64,000 bases of DNA from Lachnospiraceae bacterium OF09-6 (GTDB lineage: Bacteria; Bacillota; Clostridia; Lachnospirales; Lachnospiraceae), in contig QUMM01000002.1 in assembly GCA_003435055.1 (NCBI GenBank), positions 124,001 to 188,000 on the forward strand. The letters are read 5' to 3'. The stretch's first letter is position 1; each line of letters opens with the position of its first letter. Below, piece by piece: positions 56,121 to 63,350 of this stretch. The position numbers and the translations under genes were made by a program. The notes beneath the pieces were generated by a model. It did no database searches. It was not told where the DNA came from and saw only the letters and a program-made list of their open reading frames with translations.

Positions 56121-57101
56121 ATGTCGTTTTCCGGAACTGTGAAAGAAGAGCTGGCCAGACAGAAGCTGGGGGCCAGACACTGCCAGATTGCGGAGATCAC
56201 AGCCATCATCAGTATGTGCGGAGGGATCTCTGTATCGAAAAATGACAGGTTTTTATTGAAAATTCAGACAGAGAATCTGTTTGTGGCAAGAAAGTACTTT
56301 ACATTATTGCAAAAAACATTTAATATAGAAGTTGAACTTTCTATCAGACAGCATCATGGCAGCAAAAACGGTCGGATGTATCATTTGTATGTAAAAAAAC
56401 AGGAAAATGTACTACAGATTTTACGCGCTACCGGGCTGATGAAGCCAGATGGAGAAAGTTATATGGATCTGGCAGATGACTTTGAACTGGCGGACAGTGA
56501 ACTGATTCGAAGAACATGCTGCAAGAGAGCTTTTTTAAGAGGAGCTTTTCTGGTGACAGGGTCTGTCAGCAACCCTGAGAAGTTTTATCATCTGGAGTTT
56601 GCCTGTGCATCCGAGTACCGGGCAAGACAGATACAGCAGGTGTTGTATTCCTTTCAGATTGATGCCCGTATGGTACAGCGGAAGAAGTATCATGTGGTTT
56701 ATATCAAAGAGGGGGATGGAATCGTGGATGTGCTGAATATTATGGAAGCACATCAGGCTCTGATGGAACTGGAAAATATCCGTATATTAAAAGATATGAG
56801 AAATTCACTGAACCGTAAGGTCAATTGTGAGACAGCAAATATTTACAAGACGGTAAATGCAGCGGTGAAGCAGATAGAGGATATTCGATATATCCGGGAT
56901 ACAATTGGCTTTGGGGAATTGTCCGAGGGGCTGGCAGATATGGCGGAAGTCAGACTGGCCAATCCGGACGCCACACTGAAAGAATTAGGAATGTTATTGA
57001 ACCCACAAGTGGGAAAGTCTGGTGTGAACCACCGCTTAAGAAAATTAAGCGAAATAGCGGATGGACTGAGAGGCTGTAAGGAGGAGAAGCATTATGATTA
57101 A
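56121..57101 (+). CDS. whiA: DNA-binding protein WhiA
   Basis: 326 residues. An N-terminal homing-endonuclease-like domain (SFSGTVKEELARQ, then CCKRAFLRGAFLVTGSVSNP and FHLEFA-type YHLEFACAS) is joined to a C-terminal helix-turn-helix (RLANPDATLKELGMLLNP, VGKSGVNHRLRKL). It influences cell division and chromosome segregation in Firmicutes. ATG 56121 follows AAAGGAG; the longer frame from 56079 overlaps rapZ and is rejected. Confidence 0.94.
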   Translation: MSFSGTVKEELARQKLGARHCQIAEITAIISMCGGISVSKNDRFLLKIQTENLFVARKYFTLLQKTFNIEVELSIRQHHGSKNGRMYHLYVKKQENVLQILRATGLMKPDGESYMDLADDFELADSELIRRTCCKRAFLRGAFLVTGSVSNPEKFYHLEFACASEYRARQIQQVLYSFQIDARMVQRKKYHVVYIKEGDGIVDVLNIMEAHQALMELENIRILKDMRNSLNRKVNCETANIYKTVNAAVKQIEDIRYIRDTIGFGELSEGLADMAEVRLANPDATLKELGMLLNPQVGKSGVNHRLRKLSEIADGLRGCKEEKHYD

Positions 57102-57348
57102 AAAATCTATCAAAATCGAGTTGCCTAGTGGTTTGGAGGCACGTCCTGTTGCATTACTTGTACAGGTGGCAAGTCAATATGAGAGCAAGATTCACGTGGA
57201 AGTAGAACAGAAGCGTGTGAATGCGAAAAGCATCATGGGAATGATGACACTGGGACTGGAAGCAGGAGAAGAGATCATGGTAGAGGCAGATGGCACAGAT
57301 GAGGCAGCTGCGATTGAAGATATTGAAAAATATCTGAGTGCACACTAA
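57094..57348 (+). CDS. crh: HPr-like phosphocarrier paralogue (Crh-type)
   Basis: 84 residues. The active-site loop reads SGLEARPVALLVQ, with Glu where HPr has the phosphorylated His15 (GLHARPA). The regulatory serine segment NAKSIMGMMTLGL is intact. It therefore cannot accept phosphate from enzyme I but could be phosphorylated on Ser46 by HPr kinase and serve CcpA, as Crh does in Bacillus, where Gln replaces His15. It overlaps whiA by 8 bases, the yvcL-crh arrangement. Confidence 0.85.
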   Translation: MIKKSIKIELPSGLEARPVALLVQVASQYESKIHVEVEQKRVNAKSIMGMMTLGLEAGEEIMVEADGTDEAAAIEDIEKYLSAH

Positions 57349-57481
57349 CAGGAATAACGATTTGAGGCACATTTCAGAAAAAGAAAAGTGCCTCAAAATT
57401 TTTTGAAAAAAGTTATTGACAAATGAAGATATATCATGTATAGTATTATTTGTCGCTGAGGTGAGCGACAACATAAGAAAT

Positions 57482-57554
57482 GCGCGAGTGGCTCAGTTGG
57501 TGGAGCGCGACCTTGCCAAGGTCGAGGCCGCGGGTTCGAGTCCCGTCTCGCGCT
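57482..57554 (+). tRNA. tRNA-Gly (GCC anticodon)
   Basis: A 73-base cloverleaf. The acceptor stem is GCGCGAG / CTCGCGC. The anticodon arm CGACC-TTGCCAA-GGTCG gives anticodon GCC, and the T loop is GGTTCGAGTCC. Discriminator T; CCA is not encoded. A TTGACA box at 57415-57420 probably starts its transcript. Confidence 0.95.
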
Positions 57555-57562
57555 CTTTTTAT

Positions 57563-57613
57563 TTTCACAAAGAGAAAGGGTTATCCGATGGATAGCCCTT
57601 TTTCTTTGTGAAA
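57563..57613. terminator. Long terminator hairpin after tRNA-Gly
   Basis: TTTCACAAAGA and AAAGGGTTATCC pair with GGATAGCCCTTT and TCTTTGTGAAA around a GAT loop, giving over 20 base pairs with few mismatches. Confidence 0.8.
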
Positions 57614-57721
57614 GAAGAGCCCAAGAGGGCTCTTCCAACGTTCGAGGTCTCGGAGGACCTAAAGTCCTCCTCGGTCGGCGCTGAGCATTGGTCCACTGGA
57701 CCAATAGCGCCGTCTCGCGCT
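57614..57721. repeat. Palindrome island ending in a copy of the tRNA-Gly 3' end
   Basis: Three more hairpins follow the terminator: GAAGAGCCC / GGGCTCTTC (57614-57635), GGAGGAC / GTCCTCC (57652-57670) and CGGCGCT, ATTGGTCC / GGACCAAT, AGCGCCG (57676-57712). The island closes with CCGTCTCGCGCT (57710-57721), identical to the last 12 bases of the tRNA (57543-57554). No credible protein is encoded. Confidence 0.7.
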
Positions 57722-57767
57722 AAAAAATTGTATTCGTTGGACGGAAAAGGCTTTGTGATATATCCTA

Positions 57768-57796
57768 TTGACATAGTAGGAATATGGTGTTAATAT
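57768..57796 (+). promoter_or_regulatory. Promoter of the amino-acid importer operon
   Basis: TTGACA (57768-57773), 17-base spacer, TAATAT (57791-57796). A 110-base AT-rich leader without a recognised riboswitch leads to the ATG at 57917. Confidence 0.78.
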
Positions 57797-57916
57797 CCTT
57801 TTATATGGTAGCGTATGAAAGAAGTGGACTGAATGAAAATCAAGTTTAACTTTATTATCATACTATATCATAATATAAGAAAGGAAATGTGAAGAATTTC
57901 ATAAGGTTAAGAGGCT

Positions 57917-58576
57917 ATGAACTGGGAATTTATTATGAAATATCTGCCGCTTTACGAGAAGGCAGCGGTGCTCACAGTGCGGATCGGCGTGATGGGTGTG
58001 GTGATTGCCATCATAGTTGGTCTGATCTGTGCGGCAATTCAATATTATAAGATACCAGTACTGAAACACATTGTTGGAATCTACATAGAGCTGAGCAGAA
58101 ATACACCGCTCCTGGTGCAGCTGTTTTTTATCTATTATGGATTACCGAAGATCGGTATTCGTACACAGGCGGATATCTGTGGTGTGGCAGGACTGGCGTT
58201 TTTAGGTGGAAGTTATATGGCGGAAGCGTTCCGAAGCGGTCTGGAGGCCATTGAGCCGATTCAGGCAGAGAGTGCCATGAGCCTTGGTATGAATCGCTAT
58301 CAGATGATGCGGTATGTGATTTTGCCGCAGGCGATGTCCATCAGTATTCCGGCATTTATTGCTAATGTGATCTTTTTACTGAAAGAGACCAGTGTATTTA
58401 GCGCGATTAGTTTGATGGATCTGATGTTTACAGCAAAAGACCTGATTGGAATGTATTATAAGACAACGGAGAGTCTGTTCCTGCTGGTGGTATTTTATCT
58501 GATTATTCTGCTTCCGGTATCGATTATGGGCAGCATTCTGGAAAGGAGGCTGCGTTATGCCGGATTTGGGGCTTGA
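57917..58576 (+). CDS. Polar amino-acid ABC importer permease (HisM/GlnP family)
   Basis: 219 residues, His/Glu/Gln/Arg-type permease. ELSRNTPLLVQLFFIYYGLP is a family hallmark and the coupling loop is EPIQAESAMSLGMNRYQMMRY. It overlaps a second, different permease gene by 20 bases, so a heterodimeric channel is expected. The specific amino acid is not evident. Confidence 0.88.
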   Translation: MNWEFIMKYLPLYEKAAVLTVRIGVMGVVIAIIVGLICAAIQYYKIPVLKHIVGIYIELSRNTPLLVQLFFIYYGLPKIGIRTQADICGVAGLAFLGGSYMAEAFRSGLEAIEPIQAESAMSLGMNRYQMMRYVILPQAMSISIPAFIANVIFLLKETSVFSAISLMDLMFTAKDLIGMYYKTTESLFLLVVFYLIILLPVSIMGSILERRLRYAGFGA

Positions 58577-59231
58577 AGTATTATTAAAAGGAAAAAATAT
58601 GATCCGACTGATCGGAGGACTTGGTGTAGCTCTGCGGATCAGCCTGATCTCAGTTCTGGTCAGCATTCCGCTGGGAATTTTGCTGGGAGCGCTGATGAAC
58701 TGGAAGAATCCGATCACGAAAACTATTTTGCGTGTGTATCTGGAGTTTATCCGGATTATGCCGCAGATGGTGCTGCTGTTTCTGGTTTATTTTGGAAGTA
58801 CCAGAGCATTTGGATGGGAACTGTCCGGTGAAACAGCATCCATTATCGTGTTTATTTTATGGGGAACAGCGGAAATGAGTGACCTGGTAAGAGGAGCACT
58901 CTCCAGCATTCCAAAGCATCAGTATGAGAGCAGTGAGGCGCTGGGCTTAAGCAAAGTGCAGACCTATTGGTATATTATTATTCCACAGACGCTGCGCAGA
59001 CTGATTCCGTTGTCTATAAATCTGATTACCCGTATGATCAAGACTACCAGTCTGATATTGATGATCGGTGTGGTGGAAGTATTGAAGGTGGCACAGCAGA
59101 TCATTGAAGCAAACCGTATGTCCAGTCCAAATGCTGCTTTTGGCATTTATCTGGCAGTATTTCTCTTATATTTTCTGGCTTGTTGGCCAATCAGCCTGCT
59201 GGCCAAATATCTGGAAAAGAGGTGGAAGTAA
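58557..59231 (+). CDS. Polar amino-acid ABC importer permease, second subunit
   Basis: 224 residues. It has FIRIMPQMVLLFLVYFGSTR and the coupling loop IPKHQYESSEALGLSKVQTYWYI. Same family as the previous gene but clearly diverged. Followed by 3 bases and the ATPase gene. Confidence 0.87.
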   Translation: MPDLGLEVLLKGKNMIRLIGGLGVALRISLISVLVSIPLGILLGALMNWKNPITKTILRVYLEFIRIMPQMVLLFLVYFGSTRAFGWELSGETASIIVFILWGTAEMSDLVRGALSSIPKHQYESSEALGLSKVQTYWYIIIPQTLRRLIPLSINLITRMIKTTSLILMIGVVEVLKVAQQIIEANRMSSPNAAFGIYLAVFLLYFLACWPISLLAKYLEKRWK

Positions 59232-59234
59232 ACG

Positions 59235-60005
59235 ATGGCAGAAGAATTGCTGAAAATAGAGCATCTGACAAAAAAATTTGAAGATAATATGATTCTGGAC
59301 GATGTGAGTCTGACTGTTCACAGAGGAGAAGTGATCGTAGTAGTAGGACCGAGTGGTTGTGGAAAAAGTACGATGCTGCGGTGTATCAATGCCCTGGAAC
59401 CGACACAGGGAGGCTCCATCGAGATTGAAGGACAGCAGATTAGTCAGTCGTCAAAAAATCTGACTCAGCTTCGGCAGAAAATTGGTATGGTATTCCAGAG
59501 TTATGAGCTGTTTCCGCATCTTACCGTGTTGAATAATATCCTTCTGGCACCTGCTAAAGTACAGAAGAGAGACAAAGAAGAAGTAAAGAAAGAAGCACTG
59601 GAACTTCTGGAGCGTGTAGGACTAAAAGATAAAGCCGACAGTTTCCCACGTCAGTTGTCTGGAGGACAGAAACAGCGTGTGGCTATTGTACGTGCTCTCT
59701 GTATGCATCCTGAGATCCTGCTTTTTGATGAAGTAACGGCAGCACTGGATCCGGAAATGGTACGTGAAGTATTGGATGTTATGCTTCAGCTGGCTGAGCA
59801 GGGAAAAACTATGCTCATTGTTACTCACGAGATGCAGTTTGCCCGTGCTATCGCAGACCGTGTTATTTTCCTGGAGGGTGGAAAAATTGTGGAGGATTCT
59901 GATCCAGAGACATTTTTTGACCATCCGAAGACAGAAAGGGCAAAACAGTTTCTGAACGTTTTCACATTCGAACATGTAAAACATAAGACGATAAAGAAAG
60001 ATTAG
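59235..60005 (+). CDS. glnQ: Polar amino-acid ABC importer ATP-binding protein (GlnQ family)
   Basis: 256 residues: Walker A GPSGCGKST, Q-loop FQSYELFPHLTVLNNI, signature LSGGQKQR, Walker B ILLFDEVTAALDPEMV and H-loop THEMQFAR. Ala-Ala-Leu-Asp after DEVT is typical of this subfamily. A strong terminator follows, before the separately promoted binding protein. Confidence 0.9.
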   Translation: MAEELLKIEHLTKKFEDNMILDDVSLTVHRGEVIVVVGPSGCGKSTMLRCINALEPTQGGSIEIEGQQISQSSKNLTQLRQKIGMVFQSYELFPHLTVLNNILLAPAKVQKRDKEEVKKEALELLERVGLKDKADSFPRQLSGGQKQRVAIVRALCMHPEILLFDEVTAALDPEMVREVLDVMLQLAEQGKTMLIVTHEMQFARAIADRVIFLEGGKIVEDSDPETFFDHPKTERAKQFLNVFTFEHVKHKTIKKD

Positions 60006-60011
60006 TTCCTG

Positions 60012-60040
60012 ACACCCGCCTGGTAGAGCGGGTGTTTTTA
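60012..60040 (+). terminator. Terminator after the importer ATPase gene
   Basis: ACACCCGC (60012-60019) pairs with GCGGGTGT (60028-60035), followed by TTTTA. Confidence 0.85.
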
Positions 60041-60090
60041 TCATATAGAGCTATAGTTTAAATCTATATCCAGTTATTATAAAAAAATGA

Positions 60091-60119
60091 TTGACATATT
60101 TAACCTAGTGGCCTAGTAT
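60091..60119 (+). promoter_or_regulatory. Promoter of the amino-acid binding protein
   Basis: Perfect TTGACA (60091-60096), 17-base spacer, TAGTAT (60114-60119). The spacer carries a CCTAG-TGG-CCTAG direct repeat that could bind a regulator. Confidence 0.75.
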
Positions 60120-60130
60120 GTTATTAACAT

Positions 60131-60286
60131 AAAGCAATGCAGATTTGGAAGAAACATTCTGATCAAGCTTGCTTGAGGAAGAATGTTTTGACAAAGCTAT
60201 ATGGCGTATGCCATACATGAGCAAGAAGCCGTAAGGCGAATTGCGAATGAGACATTGCGAAAAAGCAATGCAGATTTGGAAAAAAC
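60131..60286 (+). repeat. Duplicated leader of the amino-acid binding protein gene
   Basis: AAAGCAATGCAGATTTGGAA occurs at 60131 and again at 60262, each extending into an AAAC and then a TTGCTTGAG block. Between them a hairpin (AACATTCT...CAAGC-tt-GCTTG...AGAATGTT, about 60153-60190) ends in TTTT, so it may attenuate. The 60217-60261 part is copy 2 of the GAGCAAG...ATTGCGAATG repeat found at 14907. Confidence 0.6.
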
Positions 60287-60341
60287 GAAGGAAGCATTGC
60301 TTGAGAACTAAATAAATATCATAAAAGAGGAGAACAGTATC

Positions 60342-61274
60342 ATGAAAAAATCAATCGTATTTGCATCAACTCTTGCATTATCCACTTTATTTGCAACCTC
60401 AGCGTTTGCAGCAGACGGATTCCGTACACTGGATGAAATCAAAGAGGACGGAACGATTAACATCGGTGTTTTCTCCGATAAGAACCCATTTGGTTATGTA
60501 GACGAGAATGGAGACTATCAGGGATATGATGTTTATTTCGCAAACCGTCTGGGTGAGGATCTTGGAGTAGATGTGAACTTTGTTTCCACAGAAGCAGCAA
60601 ACCGTATCGAGTATCTTCAGACTGGAAAAGTGGATGTGATTCTGGCTAACTTTACTGTAACACCAGAACGTGCAGAAGAAGTAGACTTTGCTCTTCCATA
60701 TATGAACGTAGCACTTGGTGTTGTTTCACCAGATTCCAATGTGATTGAAACACTGGATGACTGGAATCCAGATGACCAGATGATCGTTATCTCCGGAACA
60801 ACAGCAGAAACTTATCTGGTTGAGAACTATCCGGATATCCCATTACAGAAATATGATTCTTATGCAACAGCCAAGAATGCACTGGAAAATGGAAATGGTG
60901 TAGCATGGGCAAATGATAACACAGAAGTGATTGCATTCGCAAAACAGAATGAAGGTTATACAGTAGGTATTCCATCGCTGGGAAGTGCTGATACCATTGC
61001 ACCAGCAGTTACCAAAGGAAATGATACACTGCTTGACTGGATCAATGATGAGATCAAGACTCTTGGAGAAGAAAAATTCTTCCATGCAGATTATGAAGCT
61101 ACGCTGCTTGATACTTATGGCGCAGACTATGAAGAGGAACTGGTTGTTGAAGGTGGCGTAACAGCAGCAGATGCAGAAGCAGAGAGCGAGAGTGAAACTG
61201 CTGCAGCAGATGAGACAGAAGCTGAAAGTGGAATAGCAGCAGAAACAGAGACAGAATCTGAAACAGCAGCATGA
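60342..61274 (+). CDS. Polar amino-acid ABC importer substrate-binding protein
   Basis: 310 residues of the SBP_bac_3 family: RTLDEIKEDGTINIGVFSDK, FGYVDENGDYQGYDVYFANR and LQTGKVDVILANFTVTPERA. The signal peptide ends SAFAADG with no lipobox. After about residue 272 comes a low-complexity acidic tail of Ala, Glu, Ser and Thr, like that of metQ at 22801-22902. It has its own promoter and leader, separate from the permease and ATPase genes upstream. Confidence 0.87.
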   Translation: MKKSIVFASTLALSTLFATSAFAADGFRTLDEIKEDGTINIGVFSDKNPFGYVDENGDYQGYDVYFANRLGEDLGVDVNFVSTEAANRIEYLQTGKVDVILANFTVTPERAEEVDFALPYMNVALGVVSPDSNVIETLDDWNPDDQMIVISGTTAETYLVENYPDIPLQKYDSYATAKNALENGNGVAWANDNTEVIAFAKQNEGYTVGIPSLGSADTIAPAVTKGNDTLLDWINDEIKTLGEEKFFHADYEATLLDTYGADYEEELVVEGGVTAADAEAESESETAAADETEAESGIAAETETESETAA

Positions 61275-61313
61275 GGAATACTAACATAAGAAATAGCACA
61301 TAAAAGCGAAAGA

Positions 61314-61358
61314 AGTGCGGGAGTGTATGACAAAAGCCATAAGATCCCGCATTTTCTT
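61314..61358 (+). terminator. Terminator after the amino-acid binding protein gene
   Basis: TGCGGGA (61316-61322) pairs with TCCCGCA (61345-61351), followed by TTTTCTTT. Confidence 0.75.
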
Positions 61359-61440
61359 TGTCCGGAATATGGACAGTGCAGAAATCAGGGAGAGAGATCA
61401 GAGGGAATTGAGACAAGCGACACAAGGAGGCAAAGAAAAA

Positions 61441-61977
61441 ATGAGAAAGAAAATGATCTATACAATGATGATAACAGGTGTGCTGGCGATAAATCTGATC
61501 GGATGCGGGAGTAAAACAGAAAAGCAGGAAGTGACGGCAACAGAGACAGAAATAACACCGGAAAATGACAATGTGCAGAATGAAAGTGAAGATGCTGTGG
61601 AAGCAGATTTGGTGGATGGAAATTTGCATGTGCCAATGGCTTCTCTGGGAGATCAGGTAGCATTTATTGACTATGATTCCAATGGCACTGCCATGCAGGT
61701 CATGTTATACAAGGATGCAGATGGAACAGTACATGGAGCGCTGAATACCTGTCAGGTGTGTGCAGGTTCGCCATATGCTTATTTTGAACAGGAAGGAAAC
61801 GAAGTTGTATGCCAGAACTGTGGCAACCATTTTGCAGTAGAGGCTATCGATGATGTACATGGTGGCTGCAATCCGGTACCGCTGGAACTTTCAGAAGATG
61901 GAGATCAGGTACTGATAGAGACGGCATCTCTTGATGAACAGGCGGATGTTTTTGCCAACTGGAAAAAGGGAATCTAA
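61441..61977 (+). CDS. DUF2318 lipoprotein, iron/copper transport-associated
   Basis: 178 residues from ATG 61441 (AAGGAGG eleven bases upstream). A true lipobox (NLIGC) ends the signal peptide, and the mature start is Glu/Thr-rich. The domain has CQVCAGSPYAYFEQEG, VVCQNCGNHFAVEAI and GGCNPVPL, the cysteine pattern of DUF2318 (FtrD-like, PF10080), which binds metal and accompanies membrane metal transporters. The next gene starts 2 bases later and is an HMA-SafE-cupredoxin protein, supporting a metal role. Confidence 0.83.
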   Translation: MRKKMIYTMMITGVLAINLIGCGSKTEKQEVTATETEITPENDNVQNESEDAVEADLVDGNLHVPMASLGDQVAFIDYDSNGTAMQVMLYKDADGTVHGALNTCQVCAGSPYAYFEQEGNEVVCQNCGNHFAVEAIDDVHGGCNPVPLELSEDGDQVLIETASLDEQADVFANWKKGI

Positions 61978-61979
61978 AT

Positions 61980-63236
61980 ATGGATGTAACAACAAAATTT
62001 TATGTCAGAGATATGATGTGCAGACAGTGTGAAAAGACACTGGAACATGCAGTTGGCAAAGTAGCTGGTGTGAAATCTGTGAAAGCAGATTATGGAAAAG
62101 GATTACTGACGGTCACATATGAAAATGGAATCTGTGCTCCGAATCAGATTGAACAGGCGGTAACTGCTTCTGGATATCAAAACGGCAAGAAGGCTGGTCA
62201 GAAATGGAAAAAGTGGCTGCTGGTGGCAGGAAGTCTTATGGCGTTTCTGGTGGGGGAGCGAATGGGGATTATGACTGTTTTTGCTTCTTTCCCACGAGCA
62301 GAAGAAGGCGTAGGCTATGTGGCGCTTTGTCTGACCGGACTATTGACTTCTGTACATTGTATGGCCATGTGTGGGGGATTAAGCCTGTCCCAGAGTATGA
62401 AGCGCGGAGAACAGAGCGGCTGGAGAAGCAGTGTGTTATACAATATGGGACGGGTGTGCAGTTATACCCTGACAGGAGCACTTCTCGGAGCACTTGGCAG
62501 TGTAGTCTCAATTTCTGTAGAGGTACGGGCCGGTATCGGATTATTTGCCGGAATCTGTATGCTGCTGATGGCGTTGAATATGCTGGATCTGCTGCCGTTT
62601 TTGCGTAAGATTCATATTCCGTGTCCAAAAAGGATTCAGTCAGGATCGGCTTTTTGGGTTGGTCTGTGTAATGGTCTGATGCCATGCGGTCCGCTGCAGG
62701 CCATGCAGCTGGTAGCGGTAGCCTCTGGAAGCGTGGCAGCAGGAGCATTGTCGATGTTCTTCTTTGCAATTGGAACAGTACCATTGATGCTGTTATTTGG
62801 ACTGGCTGCAGGTACGTTATTGCAAAAATGGCGATCTAAGATGCTGCTGGCCGGGAGCTGCCTGATTTTACTTTTTTCCGTCTATATGATTCAGAATAAC
62901 AGTGCGCTGCTGGGATTTGGTGTGCCGTTAGCAGGTGGCAGCACAGGAATTCAGGCAGAAAAAAATGAGGATGTACAGTATGTTACCACGACATTAAAGC
63001 CAAACGGATACGAAGATATTACCGTAAAAGCAGGGATCCCGGTGGAATGGATCATTGAAGCAGAGGCGATCAGTCTGAACGGATGCAATAACGAAATTCG
63101 AATACCGGAGTATGATCTGGATATAAAGCTGAAACCGGGAGAAAACAAAATCACATTCCTGCCAGAACAGCCGGGGGACTATATCTACAGCTGTTGGATG
63201 GGTATGCTCAGAGCAACGATACATGTGACGGAGTAG
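61980..63236 (+). CDS. HMA-SafE/TauE-cupredoxin fusion membrane protein
   Basis: 418 residues in three parts. Residues 1-65 form a heavy-metal-associated domain with the MxCxxC motif (DMMCRQCEKTLEHA). Residues 73-310 form a sulfite exporter/UreH-CcdA-like membrane domain with conserved cysteine motifs VHCMAMCGG and GLMPCGPLQAM. Residues 330-418 form an outward cupredoxin-like domain (SLNGCNNEIRIPEYD, then GDYIYSCWMGMLRATIHV). This chain of metal sites suggests copper (or iron) handling across the membrane. The family fusion is known in Firmicutes; direction and metal are not established here. Confidence 0.85.
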   Translation: MDVTTKFYVRDMMCRQCEKTLEHAVGKVAGVKSVKADYGKGLLTVTYENGICAPNQIEQAVTASGYQNGKKAGQKWKKWLLVAGSLMAFLVGERMGIMTVFASFPRAEEGVGYVALCLTGLLTSVHCMAMCGGLSLSQSMKRGEQSGWRSSVLYNMGRVCSYTLTGALLGALGSVVSISVEVRAGIGLFAGICMLLMALNMLDLLPFLRKIHIPCPKRIQSGSAFWVGLCNGLMPCGPLQAMQLVAVASGSVAAGALSMFFFAIGTVPLMLLFGLAAGTLLQKWRSKMLLAGSCLILLFSVYMIQNNSALLGFGVPLAGGSTGIQAEKNEDVQYVTTTLKPNGYEDITVKAGIPVEWIIEAEAISLNGCNNEIRIPEYDLDIKLKPGENKITFLPEQPGDYIYSCWMGMLRATIHVTE

Positions 63237-63237
63237 A

Positions 63238-63279
63238 AAAAGTACAGAACAAACATTCGATTTGTTCTGTACTTTTTTT
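63238..63279 (+). terminator. Strong terminator after the SafE-family gene
   Basis: AGTACAGAACAAA (63241-63253) pairs perfectly with TTTGTTCTGTACT (63261-63273), followed by a seven-T run. Confidence 0.92.
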
Positions 63280-63295
63280 ATAATGAATGATATAC

Positions 63296-63324
63296 TTGAC
63301 AGGTAGCAAAAATAAGAGTAAACA
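63296..63324 (+). promoter_or_regulatory. Promoter of uvrB
   Basis: TTGACA (63296-63301), 17-base spacer, TAAACA (63319-63324). No SOS box (GAACN4GTTC type) is seen in the short leader, although SOS control of uvrB is usual. Confidence 0.6.
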
Positions 63325-63350
63325 GATTAGATTCAATCAGGAGTATTCAT

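Noticed and set aside
57393-57793. Small protein frames around tRNA-Gly and the hairpin island
   Set aside because: They run through the tRNA and palindromes and only reflect RNA structure; no start sites.
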